A program made the translations under genes and the position numbers. The notes below the pieces were generated by a model, which had not been told where the DNA came from, did no database searches, and was given only the letters and a program-made list of their open reading frames with translations. Positions 23,246 through 35,544 of a stretch of 64,000 bases of DNA are shown one piece after another. This stretch comes from Allolobophora icterica (lineage: Eukaryota; Annelida; Clitellata; Crassiclitellata; Lumbricidae): positions 77,993,141 to 78,057,140 of the forward strand of contig OY744606.1 of assembly GCA_963556255.1 (NCBI GenBank), given 5' to 3'. Every line of letters begins with the position of its first letter. Within the stretch, counting starts at the first letter, position 1.

Positions 23246-23541
23246 TATAGGTATCTCGTGCTTAGACCTAAGATAAGAGCATTTAAAAAGAGCGCAATAT
23301 CGAGACCTAGTAACACTATACAGCGTCATGATCGTCGTCATCGTCACCACCATAACCACCACTGGAAATACCATGACCATCGTTGACAATACCACAACCA
23401 TCATTGGTAATACCAATGCCTACCTACCACCGTTTATTCTATTCGCTACGTCTGCTTAAGATCCAACACAGCTTAAGCCGCGTCTAAGTTTAGAATCAGT
23501 TCTGGCGCTCCATAAATTCCCGCTTACATCACACCGCTTAC

Positions 23542-23697
23542 CATCTGCGTAGAAGATAGACGACGAGAGGTCGTAGTGGTACTGGGTGCGAACGAAACGA
23601 GCGACGTCGGTTCGATACCCGGCCGGGAGATAGGCGGACAGGGTGGCCGATACGACGGCCAGTATATAGGTTGGCATGGAGACGAGACCCCAGGCGG
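23542..23697 (-). CDS. SLCO/OATP transporter, exon 5
   Basis: Begins AAWGLVSMPTYILAVVSATL (TM7 region) and continues through LPAGYRTDVARFVRTQYHYD to LSSSIFYADG. This matches the OATP stretch where an F-P-F-(E)-Q(F/Y) loop precedes the next helix. The acceptor is TTTCAG and the donor is GATG|GTAAGC. Phase is 1 in and 1 out. Confidence 0.9.
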
Positions 23698-23972
23698 CTG
23701 AAACAAGAATGCGAACAAGAGGATTCGTATGGCGCCATTTCTAAATTGAAATTCAAGCAGAAGTTGCCAATTTTATCGTAGTCGCATCATCGTCGTCATC
23801 ATCATTTTCGTCGTTGTCGAAGTTATCTGCGCTGCTGTCATCATCATCATCATTGCTCCTGAATAACCCGGTGCCCTGCGCATAGCTTGTAAGTAGCACT
23901 TTAAAATTTGAAGTTTATGATTGTAATTACGATTAGATGACAAAAAGCTCTTCTTAAGGAATCGTTTCCTAC

Positions 23973-24659
23973 CTGCGAAGCATTCTGTCAACACCTGGGA
24001 CACCTTGTCACGCTTCTTGCTCTCCTTCCGTTCCTCGGCTGGGCCGCGAGGGGGCTTGGGCGAGCGTTGCTTCTGTCCGACGGGGCCTGGGGCCACAGGA
24101 TCAGCCCCAGAAGGGTCCATAACAGCACCGAACCTTACCCCTTTAGGTGTTCTTCCAGGTGGTTGCGAACTCTGTTCCTCGCTTGTACTGTGTCCATTGG
24201 AGTTCACAGCATCTCCGTTAGTTTCCTCTGTCTCCGAATCTGAACTGTTGGCACCATCAGCACCAGCATCTGACGTCAACGAAGATGGCACCTCGTTTTC
24301 GGCGGCACCATTGGCAGCTCTGTTGGCAGCGTCACCAACATAAACATTGGCATTCCTACTGGCATTGGCACCAGTTTTGGCACCGGCGACACCCTTGGCA
24401 CTGGCATTGCGGCCGCGCTTCTGCCGCTGCTTGTCACGCTTCATCTGTTCTCGACGCTTCTGCCGATCACGCTTGGCTACGTCCAAGAGCTTCGTCAGGC
24501 GGGCCAGTCGAGCGTGACGGCGAGCGATAGACCAGCTCGGCTCAACGATCCACTTTGGGAAGAAGAGGAATGTCCAGGATAGAAGGAAAAGGAGACAAGA
24601 GAAGATGACCATTCCCAGCCACCAGGCGCGAACTGACCACGGATATAAGGAAGACCCGG
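23973..24659 (-). CDS. SLCO/OATP transporter, exon 4 (long cytosolic loop)
   Basis: Opens with YPWSVRAWWLGMVIFSCLLF, the OATP signature W-GAWWLGF at TM6, and continues through FLFFPKW. About 180 hydrophilic residues follow, rich in Lys/Arg and then Ala/Asn/Gly/Ser, before VSQVLTECFA resumes at TM7. In typical OATPs this intracellular loop is only a few tens of residues long. The inserted segment looks disordered. The acceptor is TTTCAG and the donor is GCAG|GTAGGA. Phase is 1 in and 1 out. Confidence 0.92.
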
Positions 24660-25072
24660 CTGAAACAGAAGAAGAAGAGAGTCGGCAATCGTAATTTTAA
24701 TTAGTCACTTCTATCGCGCCTGTGTCTAATTAATGCATAAGGCATCAACCGATGACACACCAAATCAAACTGTTATCAGAAGAAATATCCATAAGATCAG
24801 TCCAGAAGGTCAGTCCTCTCAGAAATGATGGCAAGGACAGGGTTCTTTGGTGGATAAGCAATTTGAGAAAGTGTGTTAATTAGTTTAATTACAATTAGTA
24901 ACTTCTATTGCGCCGGTGTCTAATGCACAAGGCATCAACCGATGGCTCACCAAAAGCCATGCCGTAAACAGGTCAGGATACAGAAGATCATTGACTTTGG
25001 CCGATGGACATGGTAGTCATAGATTAAAGAAAGCAATTAGAATAATCTTATCCTGTTGTGTTGTAGATGTAC

Positions 25073-25159
25073 CTTTGAGATTTTCCGGATAGACGAGGAA
25101 CCACCAGGCGAAGGCTGATCCAAGAAACTCCCCCAGACCATTCATGAAAAACAGGAATC
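25073..25159 (-). CDS. SLCO/OATP transporter, exon 3 (87 bp)
   Basis: Encodes FLFFMNGLGEFLGSAFAWWF then LVYPENLK, equivalent to the family's GP-(F/L)G(F/Y)-LG segment of TM5. The acceptor CTCCTAG follows a clear polypyrimidine tract. An upstream AG at about 25199 keeps the frame open, but it breaks phase and would lengthen the loop, so this acceptor was chosen. Phase is 1 in and 1 out. Confidence 0.88.
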
Positions 25160-25399
25160 CTAGGAGCACACACAGACAGCCCAACTTTATTTCCTGTCTA
25201 ATATTAGCAAATACGAATCATAAAGAAGAAGATCAGACTCTTCCACACCTCTTTTAAGACATGCATTCGCCTTATAAGAGAAGGAAGCAGTCCATTAAAC
25301 TAGGTTAAAAAATCCAACGTGGCTGATAGAGGGTTCACGATAATGAACTTTGTTATCAAACACTGTTTTCACACAGTGTCGTCAAACTGAAACTACTAC

Positions 25400-25675
25400 T
25401 ACTACTTAAAATAGCTGTGAGGAAGCGGTGTTTTCAAGTGTTGGCGACTTCATTTTCTTAGCCTCGGCAAATGAGGGCGGGTGGCCAGTCCTCTACCTCG
25501 CCGTCTCATCTTCCCACCGACATTGTACGGTCAATGTACTCAGTATAGCTGATTTGGTTACGGGGCGCAGATGGCAGAAATTTCGAACCAATTTCAGCCC
25601 CTACGGGGATTTGAAACCCGGTCTCTCGATTGACAGTCCAGCACCCTAACCACTACACTATTGAGCACTCCATTG
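25400..25675 (-). mobile_element. tRNA-derived SINE with clear A and B boxes
   Basis: On the minus strand AGTGTAGTGGTTAGGGTGCT (A box) and CGGGTTTCAAATCCCCG (B box) are tRNA-like with a recognisable anticodon stem region. The body continues leftward as a 200-bp tRNA-unrelated part shared with 22135-22320. Confidence 0.8.
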
Positions 25676-25999
25676 AAATTATAAATTCCCGATTAACAAA
25701 ACCGGCCTAGACATTGTTATACTTAGTCGAACTATACTTAGTGATAAGCTTAATATTTAATTTCTAGTAATAATTAATATTTTTAAAGATACTGTAGCTG
25801 GTTAGCATTCGCGCAGAATCTTATTGGCAGGTTAGACAATAGGTGACGCTAAGGATGATCTCGACTCTCCTCAAGGAAGTATAAGCTTACATTCCTTTAT
25901 TATCATATACGATCAGTAGTTACTTTTGTTAAACCGAGTTCTTCACCCTGTTACCTTGGATTCAAACAATAAATTTCAACAGTTATTTGTACCGTGATG

Positions 26000-26138
26000 C
26001 ATAGGCGTAGACTCTGGGGGGGGGGGCAGCCGGGGCACGTGCCCCCCCCCCCAATAATTGAGATGGACTGTACATTCAGTGCAACAAGTGTAGAAAAAAA
26101 GCCAAATCCCCCATATTTTGGACAAGTTTACGCCAGTG
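26000..26138. mobile_element. hAT-type MITE (139 bp)
   Basis: Termini CATAGGCGTAGAC and AGTTTACGCCAGTG with a perfect 8-bp duplication CCGTGATG (25992-25999 and 26139-26146). A GGGGCACGTGCCCC palindrome lies inside. Confidence 0.85.
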
Positions 26139-26642
26139 CCGTGATGTACCTTTAGTGACAGTGACAGCAATAATATTATGCTCAACATTACAGTAATAAT
26201 AATAATTATATTGTTTATTATTTCAAACCGACAGATGCAGTAAGATTACATTGAAACATGAAAGAAAAAACAGCAACATCAATAGTAGCAGCAATTACGT
26301 TTAACATAGCAGCAATAGCAGCCACAATAGTAATAGTAGGCTAGTTACGCCAAAATTACAGTAACTAATAGCAACCATAATAGTAGCAGCAATTACGTTT
26401 GAAATTACCCTAACAGGAAACACAATAGCATTAGCAATTGCCTTAAACGTTACAGCAATACCGCAACAAAAAAAAACCAACAATAGTAATAACAACTCTG
26501 CTCAACAGCAACTATTGTCAGCAATAGCGCAAATATTTCAAACAGAAATTACGCTACTAAGTGACGCTTAACATCACAGCAATAGAGTGTCAATACGTAT
26601 CAATACGCTATTGATACACCAACACAATACGTGTGTACATAC

Positions 26643-27130
26643 CGTACTGTAGTGGCGAGTCCTTCTGCCTCTTGGCTGCTTCGATGTACAGAGTTCCAGT
26701 CGTGAGGAACAGTCCGGTTCCAAACCCAATCAGGAACCCAGCCAGGTAGAGGACGTGGACAAACGTGTCCCTGTTGGTCATCCAGTCCTTGTCCTTGAGG
26801 CACGAAGAACACGAGTCGAACAACGCAGAACCGTTCTTCGACCCCACCTGACACAGCTGCCCGTAGAACGTCGGGGGTACGTCAAGTCCGAAGGGGTTCG
26901 GCTTTGCGCTGCAACTGTAACTGTTAGTCATATTGATCTTGGCCGTACTCGTCACAAAGTAGGGTACTGGCCAGATGATGGCGCCGAGGGCAAGTACGCA
27001 GACACCGCAGGTCATGAGGAGTGGCTTGTGGCAACGTCGACCAAAGAACCCGACGACGATAACGGTAACGATAAAGCCCATCGACTCCGTCCCTTTGATC
27101 AGGTCCAACTGGCTGTTCGCCAAGATGTAC
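26643..27130 (-). CDS. SLCO/OATP transporter, exon 2
   Basis: Encodes TM2-TM4: YILANSQLDLIKGTESMG, FIVTVIVVGFFGRR, PLLMTCGVCVLALGAIIWPV, a Cys-rich extracellular loop, then VLYLAGFLIGFGTGLFLTTG and TLYIEAAKRQKDSPLQYG. The last stretch matches the OATP (T)LG-(T/L)YI(D/E)-SPLY motif. The acceptor is CATAG and the donor is TACG|GTATGT. Phase is 2 in and 1 out. Confidence 0.93.
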
Positions 27131-27339
27131 CTATGTAAATGAGTAAGTAGGTGAGTAAGTAGGTAAGTAAGTTGGACTGTACTTCTAGATACTGACCTAA
27201 TTACGACTTGGTTTTGATACGCCATCAACTGGCGCCATAGAAGTGACTAAAATAGTAATAATATCAATAACAGGAATGAATGACAATAGCAGCAATTACA
27301 ATAACAATAAGAATGATAAGTATTATTATAGTAGTAGTA

Positions 27340-27367
27340 CTGTAGTAGTAGTAGTAGTAGTAGTAGT

Positions 27368-27418
<51 letters not shown>

Positions 27419-27485
27419 GATGATGATGATGATGACGACGACGACGACGATGACGATAATGATGATGATGATGATGATTACTGTT
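27340..27485. repeat. (TAG)n-(CAG)n-(ATG)n compound microsatellite
   Basis: Consecutive pure tracts of TAG, CAG and GAT/GAC triplets between exons 1 and 2. Confidence 0.95.
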
Positions 27486-27704
27486 ACTGTTACTACTTCA
27501 CAGACTATTGAGTGTTGATTTCAATCCACCTTCAGATCCATGTACGGCGCGGGGATATTGCAGATTGAACGCTAATAAGTGAACTTATTACGTACTTTTT
27601 AACCATTTAAAAGGTGTCGAAGGAGAACTTAATAATAACAATAATAATATTGCGAATGATTGATTATTTAACAGTAGAAGCGGATGAAAATACGTTGACT
27701 AGAC

Positions 27705-28231
27705 CTCAGTTGGATTTGTTCGAGTACGCTCTGAGTGTACAGAGAAATGGCGGAACGCAGGAAGAGAACAACGGCGAAGAGGATGACGAAATACGACACG
27801 TCACGGCACGTGACTCCGAGCAGCGAATGAGATTCCACTTCCGGTTGGTGCTCCAGTCGCTCGATCAGCTTCTCCAACATGGCGCATCGGTTGTGTTTCC
27901 GTTTCCGGCGTCGGATCTTCTCCTTCCGCCTTCTCGCCTCGATCTCTCGATTCGTGGCCGAGCGATTCGTCGTCTGACTGCTGTTCTGGTGGTTGCGGAT
28001 TCGATCCCCGGAACTTCGGGTCCCCGTTCTTCGTATTCTGCCATTTTTGGACGAATTAGAGGTCTTCCTCTTTGTGCCAGGTCGAGGCGTCATCCTGGTA
28101 TGACCCGATGACTCTGTTGGTTCCTCGGGGGTAGGGACGTTGACGGTGGAATGGGGTTCGAACCCTATATCGGGCATATGTACGTTACCCTCATTCCAGT
28201 CGGGAAAATATGAGTCTCTGTTTGCCGCCAT
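27705..28231 (-). CDS. SLCO/OATP transporter, exon 1 with start codon
   Basis: The ATG at 28229-28231 has a good context (AAAATGG). The first ~140 residues are hydrophilic and basic, with a nuclear-localisation-like cluster ARRRKEKIRRRKRKHNR at about residues 99-115. TM1 follows at about 146-165 (SYFVILFAVVLFLRSAISLY), then YTQSVLEQIQL. This equals the family's first helix and the start of TM2 loop. The donor is CTGAG|GTCTAG, phase 2. Typical OATPs have only 20-40 residues before TM1, so the N-terminus is extended. Confidence 0.85.
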
Positions 28232-30196
28232 TTTGGTCGCGCCCCCTGTTGACGTACAAAAGAGGATTTCGACAAGTCTTGATCTTTAAGGCGACCTATT
28301 CGTCATTGTGACAGTTGCCTTCATTGTCTGACCAGATGACCAGGGACTCGTGATGTTCGTGCAGGTGGGCTCAGCTGACACAAGTGGGCTACTTTCTCGA
28401 CGCGGTCTAATTAACCTGTGCGGTACACAGGTGAGTAATTTGTCTCTCCGTTACAGGTGCAGTTCGCTGACGATCGACGATGGCAATCTAAAGAACAAGA
28501 ACAAGACGGTTCTTTCACAAAGGAAAGCAAGATGTATAGTTCTTTGTAAGCATCTACAATTGTTATCGTATTCATAAATTTATGTAGAGCCATCTTAGAG
28601 AAACAAATGAGATGCAACAGAGAACGATGATCTATTCCAATGGATTTGAAGCGCCTACGGAGAAACAGGCAAAGATAGGGAAAGGTGTTTCAGTCGCAGG
28701 TTGCTATGGAGATCGTTCCAGAAGGATAGGGGCTTCAATTCTGGGCGCACAAATTCGAAAAATCCAATAACCTAAGATAAGATGGGGATCCACATAGTCG
28801 TATAGGTCTATAATATCTACAGGGATGTATAGGTCTATACTATTCACAGGGTTGCATAGACCTATACTATTCACAGGGTTGTATAGGCCTATGATATCCA
28901 CAGGTCTGTATAGACCTATGATATCCACAGGGCTATATAGGCCTATGATATCCACAGGTTTGTAAAGGCCTGTAATCTCCACAGGGTTGTATATATGCCT
29001 ATAATTTCCAAAGGGCTGCATAGACCTGTAGTATCCACCGGGCTGTATACAGTGAGTACATGCTACCGGTGGTTTTCCGAAACAAATTAAGAGGCGAGTA
29101 CACATATTTTGTGAGGTGAGTATACGGTCTGTAGTCTGTAGAGGCTGCATACCCTCGACTACAGCCCTGGCTGTAGGCCTATATGCCTATAATATCCACA
29201 GGGCTGTATAGACCTAAAATACGTAGGCCTTGAGTTCTTAAAAAGCCGCGATACCAATGGTAAAATTGTGATAGCATCATCTATCACACACAGCCACGTA
29301 TCATGGGCGACGCATTCTTTGACAACTCCGATAGAATATTGTCATTGCATCATTAAGGGTCTTCTTGTAAAGACGTCGTGTCAAAGTCGTCTAGTTTAAA
29401 CGGACCAAAAACACCCGTCACCAATTCAAAACCACAACTTCTTTTTGTATAGTTTTGCGACACTTCGTGCAGAGGCCGATGACGTCAACCCTTACTCAAC
29501 CTTACAGCTACTAGAACAGAACTAATGCTAATGTACCAGAAGTAGTAGTAGTGGCATTAGTAGTGGTAGTAGTGGTAGAAGAAAGTTTGTATTGTTTAGC
29601 GACATCTTACGGCTGCCAGAATCGCTGACGTCAGCCTTACTATTTTTGTGGCAATAAAAAACAGAAATTGTAATTGTAAATGCCTATTTATGTAGCGCCT
29701 CTTCAGGAAAAACTCATCCGACATGATTCCGACCTGAATATACAAGCCAAGGCCACGATCAGCAAGAATGGTCTTAAACACTTTAACGACGAGCTGCATT
29801 GGTTTCCCAGTCACTTTTAGTACCCGCTCGTCGTTGAAATGTTAGTCCTAATCATTTGCAAAACGAAGCCTTAGAAAGGAGAAGATCATATCGCAGGTTC
29901 GGATGGATCGAGAGCTTCATGACATCTTATGATAACAAACGCCGTTGCAACCGACAGAATTATTATTCTAAGCAGTTCTCACCATTTTTATACCATGGCA
30001 CATCATTATTGCACAGTGCGTCTGCTTTTACTTATTTTGAGAATTCTACACTTAATAGAGGTGTGTAAATATTTTGAACAGTTTTCACTGTTCCTATAGC
30101 ATAACGCAGCGCAATTTAAAATAAAAATTATCTATCTAGGCACTGTATTTTGTTTTCTATTTCAAGGTTTAACCAAAAACTTTACGTCGTCGTATG
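28232..30196. other. Intergenic region upstream of SLCO
   Basis: No gene is seen. It contains a ~31-bp tandem repeat (28795-29060, with a further copy near 29165-29215) and a dispersed-repeat copy at 29690-29950 related to 61965-62215. No convincing core promoter was identified. Confidence 0.6.
28795..29060. repeat. ~31-bp tandem repeat (TATAGGCCTATGATATCCACAGG)
   Basis: About eight copies of GTATAGGCCTATGATATCCA CAGGGCT with substitutions, plus one or two detached copies near 29165-29215. Confidence 0.9.
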
Positions 30197-30197
30197 A

Positions 30198-30202
30198 CAT
30201 AC

Positions 30203-30255
<53 letters not shown>
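30198..30255. repeat. (TA)n microsatellite
   Basis: A pure TA dinucleotide run of over 40 bp. Confidence 0.95.
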
Positions 30256-30257
<2 letters not shown>

Positions 30258-30471
30258 CTAGGCAGATATATAATATCACTCAAAACAACAATCCAAACAA
30301 CTGGGCTAATTGAAAGATATTGCTAAGAAGGTAACACAATTGTTTACGATCTCTACAGAAGGGCGGACACGAGGTCAAAAGATCATTTTACTGTGATTCA
30401 AACGTATGTATACGCTGCTAGAGTCTAATGATAGGTGTAGCTAACTGGACACCATTTTAAATCGTCCAAAT

Positions 30472-30477
30472 AATAAT

Positions 30478-30547
<70 letters not shown>

Positions 30548-30780
30548 CATTTTGCATATGATTAGGACTATTATTATTATTTCAAACCGACAGACGCAGT
30601 AAGATTACATTGAAACATGAAAGTATACAATCAATATGTTAATTAAAAATACGGTTTGGCAGCCATGCAAGGCGCCACAATTGAGGGGGGTATGGGAGCC
30701 GATCCGCGCACCTTATGCTCTCCTGGCCATGAGTGTTACCACTACTCTATCCCCCCCCCTCTCCCCAAATGCCAGCAAGT
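30472..30780 (-). mobile_element. tRNA-derived SINE with (TAA)n tail
   Basis: On the minus strand the tRNA-like head is at 30690-30770 (GGATAGAGTAGTGGTAACAC and GGATCGGCTCCCATACCCC). The body runs to TACTTTCATGTTTCAATGTA and CTGTCGGTTTGAAA, and the tail is the (TTA)n at 30474-30548. It belongs to the family at 11990 and 19485. Confidence 0.8.
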
Positions 30781-31259
30781 AGGCTGCTAACGTGGCTCAA
30801 GTGATTTCAAGTCACTTATCAGCTCTGATATTATGCCACATAAACCGTGAGAACTGTTCAGAGTAATTTCTGTCGATGTCAGCGGCCATTGTTGCCAACT
30901 ATTTACATATTCATATTACGAGGACATTACCAGATGAACTGTATTAGCCTATACCGCCTAAGCATGAAAACTTAATGAAGTCGTTAGACACCTTTAAAAC
31001 CCCTGCACGCTATGCATAAGTTAAACGTTCGAGAAGCCTACATATGTGCGTAGAACCGCGCCACATGCAGCAACAGAACGATAATACATGTATTCATGTA
31101 GCACCTTTCAACAAAGATTGTCTGGTCAATAGTATTATACATTTATATGCCAAAATTATTTATGTCGATATTAACTGCTTTTGATGCCATAAGATGTCGT
31201 TAAACTCTTGATGATGTCTTACAAAGTGACTTCATTCATTGGTTTTGCTACCGTCGAAT

Positions 31260-31430
31260 CAACAAAAGCGTCCAGCCAATCATAGATTTGCTCTACTTTA
31301 ACCAACCAATAAGAAATTGTTTTACATAAACCAACCAATCACATACCTTTTCACTTTAGGCCAACCAATCACAAATTTGTTCTATACTTAAGCCAACCAA
31401 TCAGTTCGTTGTCACTCTGATAACCAATTG
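31260..31430. repeat. ~45-bp tandem repeat with CCAACCAATCACAAATTTG
   Basis: Four to five imperfect copies of a unit containing AACCAACCAATCA and TTGTTCTACTTTA. Confidence 0.85.
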
Positions 31431-31970
31431 ATTGGCTTAAGCAGAGCTGACTGACTGACTGACTAGGGGACTCGGTATCCTGCTGATTAACACAAAATTA
31501 ATCACAAATTCTTAATCTCGAGATTTTTCTAGCGCCAACCCAGAAAAAGCTAAGTCGCAGAAACCAACTTTTATTCATAGGAGTGAACTTTGCATTCCTT
31601 CAATGTACCATAAGCTAAATCGTGAGCGAATCGTGTTACTTCACATAATTTTAATCTTCAACGTAACCGATGACATGCAGTTTCGCTCCGCTAGCCGTGG
31701 AATAAGGGAGCTCAGAAGTAGGACATGTTTCAAATCGTTAGCGAGCAACCAAGCGTGACTGTTTGGCATGCAAAAAAGGTGCCGACATGAAAATTCGGTA
31801 GAAATTTTCCTGTCGTGACTGTCAGCACTTTGAGGTTGCCTACATAGAACATGTCTGCGTCCCATGGCCACGCTGAAGTCTACTTTGATAGGTCTACCTA
31901 ATGTCTGAAATGTAAATCCCCGAAATTTAGCGCTGTCCGTACATGTATAGGAACAACAAATGACTGGACA

Positions 31971-32353
31971 CAGTGTAAGAATTGTAGAAAAAGACTGGGG
32001 GTCAGACTTTGATGAGTTTGATATTAAATTTTTATCCGTGTTTTGCAAACTAAGAAAATTCAAAAATGCAATAGAAACCTTGAACTCCTTAAAGCAATGA
32101 CATCACCAAATTTATTAGTAGGCCTATACAATTCACATGGTCAAAAATTTCACAGTAAACCAGATCATTACTTTATTAGTAACCCACAAAGTGAATTGTG
32201 AAAGAAAAATGCTGAAATATATGCACAATATAATCACACTAGCTCAACTCGGGTGTTAGAAACGACCCCCCTGGGGTGCGCAATGAAGTCTTAACTACAG
32301 GTGTGTCCTAAGAAAGACTATAGGGGATTGAACCCCAAACAATTCTCTCCCTG
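31971..32353. mobile_element. hAT-type MITE, interrupted (383 bp)
   Basis: Termini CAGTGTAAGAATTGTAG and CAATTCTCTCCCTG are flanked by ACTGGACA and ACTGGTTA (6 of 8). The two ends match the 150-bp element at 19971, with about 230 bp of unrelated sequence between them. Confidence 0.7.
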
Positions 32354-33099
32354 ACTGGTTATGCCCATTCAAACGGGTAGCGTTGGTGGATGATCTCATC
32401 AATTCATTGAAAAATGAGCAGGTCATGGTCATACGGTCGATAGGCCTATAGAAAAACGTGTACGTTTACATTTTCATATTCTTTCTACCTCTGAGCTCGT
32501 GAATAAGTTTTAAGAGATTTGGAAATTTACGGTTATACAGCTAAGAGCTCTCGTCTGCGCATACCGTCTCCCTTGGAGAGTTTAATTTCTGATTAAACAC
32601 CGATGTTTTCAAACTATCAGAATCTACATCGGAGCCCGCATAATACAACGTCCTCAGATATGATCATAATACCTTTCCACCTTGGCGTAGGGAGGCTGCA
32701 GTGGGTAGGGTAGGGTAAGCTGCAGTGTTTTGTCCAGTCTGACCCCGGGTTATGACCTCTGACCTGACACCGAAACTGGCCAAACCACCTCGATCTCGTG
32801 TATTTTACTTGGTATAGTAGGGGTTTGGAGTTGGTCTCACTGATGAGGAATTTAGTATTTGGCTTAACATGCGTTTACATAATATATTTGTTTAGTTATG
32901 GAATTATTTGTGTGTACAAAATAGCATACAGTAATCGCGGGTGGTATATTAAAAGTGTGCTATTGGCGTCCTGATTAAATTAATGCTTTATCGAGCTATT
33001 GATCTATTTATCCAACCCTACTTCTGTCCATCCATCAATCCATGTAACTTTCATCCATCTATTTATGAATTCATCCATCCATCCGTCCACAGACACACA
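32354..33099. other. Intergenic, no feature recognised
   Basis: Unique-looking A/T-rich DNA. No open frame with coding character and no repeat I could place. Confidence 0.6.
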
Positions 33100-33113
33100 C
33101 ACGCACACGCACG

Positions 33114-33162
<49 letters not shown>

Positions 33163-33166
33163 GTGT

Positions 33167-33206
<40 letters not shown>

Positions 33207-33208
33207 GT

Positions 33209-33243
<35 letters not shown>
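33100..33243. repeat. (CA)n-(TA)n microsatellite
   Basis: A CA tract to about 33145, then TA tracts interrupted by TGTATG. Confidence 0.95.
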
Positions 33244-33247
<4 letters not shown>

Positions 33248-33344
33248 TTTCCTAGACAAATAGAAATGCTGCGCCGTTTTCACTTAAAGTTCACTAATAG
33301 ATTGATCAAACACAATCCACTTGCAGACCTATAGCAACGAATTT

Positions 33345-33960
33345 TTACCTTCATCATCATCAGGATCCGTGGGCCGAAGGTGTCCAATGCATGATCTATC
33401 AGTTTTCTCCAAAGTCCCCGATCTTGTGCTAATATTCTTAAGCTGTGCAGATCTTGTTTACACCAATCTTCGATGTCATCTGCCCACTCTCTGTTCGGTC
33501 TGCCCCTTCGCCCATTTCCATCCATAGTTCCCATCATCACGGTTTTTATTTTTCTATTGTCATCCATTCTACATATATGCCCAAATAGACTTAGTTTTCT
33601 CTTCATTATTGTTTGCATTAGATCTTTCTTTATATTCAGTCTTCTTCGAACCTCCAAATTTGTCACATTCATTGTCCAGTTTAGGTGTAGGCCTATAGTA
33701 TCCTTCTATAGTAGTACATTTCAAATGCCAATATTTTATCCTGGTCCGTCTTTTTAATTGTCCATGATTCACAGGCATAAAGAGCTGTGCTAAACACAGA
33801 TGCTTTTTAGATAAATTTTGGTCTTGTAACTGATTTGTTTGGTTTTCCATATGGAGTTTAGTCCTGACATGACTCCCTTTGCCTTTGCTATTCTTGCCTT
33901 TATGTCCCTTGTGCAATCATTATTCCATGTTAGCAAACTGCCTAAGTAGGCCCTACACAA
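33345..33960 (-). pseudogene. LINE ORF2 C-terminal relic
   Basis: The minus strand encodes KRKLSLFGHICRMDDNRKIK, GRRGRPNREWADDIEDWC and LAQDRGLWRKL, the C-terminal domain of an RTE/CFDP2-like LINE. Upstream the frame is broken, but SWTIKKTDQDKILAFEM and a degenerate region remain in another frame. The 3' end is a short (ATG)n tail at about 33350. Confidence 0.8.
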
Positions 33961-35354
33961 ATTCCGTTACATTTTTACCTTAATTACCTTAATTACACGT
34001 TTTGTACGGTGAGCTTCGAGGTCGACAATATGTCTTAAGGCTGAAATAGGCTACATCTGTCACTGCGTTAATTACCGTCAATACTTATCATTAACCTGAT
34101 TAATGCATGGTTGGCTTACCTTTACAGTTGGCAATGTCTTCGATCGTCACAATTTCCAATACGTGACTAGAATTGAAAACAAAGGTGCCTAAACAACATC
34201 AAAATCACGCAGACTTACAACTAATACTTCGAAGAGAGACGTTGTGCGCTTGCTATACGGATTAAAATACACGAATAAATATTATTTATAGCGTATATAT
34301 TTATATAGTATATATATATATTTATATAGTATTTTATATATATATATATATATGTAAGCCTGTATTGCTTTATATAGGCGTATGTGGGACTTTATATTAT
34401 GGCTTTGTTAAACACCAGGCAGTCATTTTGCAGATGTCATGCATGACAGCCTGCGTGAGGTCACCGGCTTCTTATTGTGTCGCCCAGCCACACTCCTTTA
34501 TGTGGGCATGTGTGCGTTACATTTCTTGTACGCGTGTGTTCTCCCGTACGTATGTCTTGTTCACCGTGTCCATTTATTCGTTGTACAGACGTAGCGGCTA
34601 CAGCTCTATTCGCGGAGTCGGTCGCGGTGGTGATATCATGCGTGTCTGCCAGTTCAAATACGTCTTATTATGGTATATGGACGCGTGACTCAGCATACAA
34701 CTACGTTAGGTTGGAGCATAGATGTAATAAATATATATCTGTGGGTTGGAGACAATCGGACTGGAAGCTTCTTATGTAATGTCGCGATATTTGTTTAAGC
34801 GAGGACCTCTGCCGGTCAGGAAAACACCGCGGCTTGTTAACAAAACAAGTGCATTCAGTGAATAATAGTATAATACCCATGAAGGCGGGTCGATGAGTAA
34901 TTAAATTTGCAGAGTAAAACATTGCCTTTGGCGATTTAAAACCATAGATATAATAAACTATGTTTAAAACACATTTAATATCAGGTGTGAAATGGAAGCG
35001 GGGCGACATCTACGGGTAAGGATGCAATCGAATGTGCAATTATTTTGAAGCGTTACCATTCCTCTAAATATAGATTCCTCGGGTTGGAGAGTGCATACAT
35101 AGTGCTCTAATTCATATGAGAGAACTGAAACGCCCTTTACATGTTGAAGGCTATGAATAGCTATGGCTGCATGTGGCGGTTTGTAACGTTTATTTAACGA
35201 CGCCGTCATATCGACGATGATTGGCGTGCTGTATGTGGTCCGATCCAGCTGTCTTTAATTCTCTCCTACAGAATGAGACTCCAACCTCAGACCTCAACAC
35301 ATTCTTGTTGATTTATTGTACGCACGTGCGGGGTGACTAACCCTGGGAAATATT
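33961..35354. other. Intergenic
   Basis: TA-rich tract at 34285-34355. No gene recognised in the rest. Short open frames here lack homology or codon structure that I can support. Confidence 0.6.
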
Positions 35355-35362
35355 AAAATTGT

Positions 35363-35544
35363 CAGAGGCGTAACTTTGGTCTAAAAAGTGAGGAGTACCA
35401 ATTTATTAGTTTATTACAGACACGAAGCAAGGCGGAGACTGTGATCTGTGGGAAGGCTCAATAATAAAATATTGATTGGCATTGTTTAAAAAAAGGCTAC
35501 GGTATGATCGGTATCCCTCGTACCCCCAACAAATTACGCCTATG
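35363..35544. mobile_element. hAT-type MITE (182 bp)
   Basis: Termini CAGAGGCGTAACTTTGG and CAAATTACGCCTATG with a perfect 8-bp duplication AAAATTGT. Same family as 16040. Confidence 0.88.

Larger units (their letters stand above)
25160..26642. other. SLCO intron 2
   Basis: Contains a SINE (25400-25675), a hAT-type MITE (26000-26138), a SINE 3' end (26210-26260) and AGCAGCAATTACGTTT-type degenerate repeats at 26265-26600. No exon signal is seen. Confidence 0.7.

Noticed and set aside
25160..25198. Upstream acceptor for SLCO exon 3
   Set aside because: The frame stays open but the phase does not match the exon 2 donor, and the loop would be longer than in the family.
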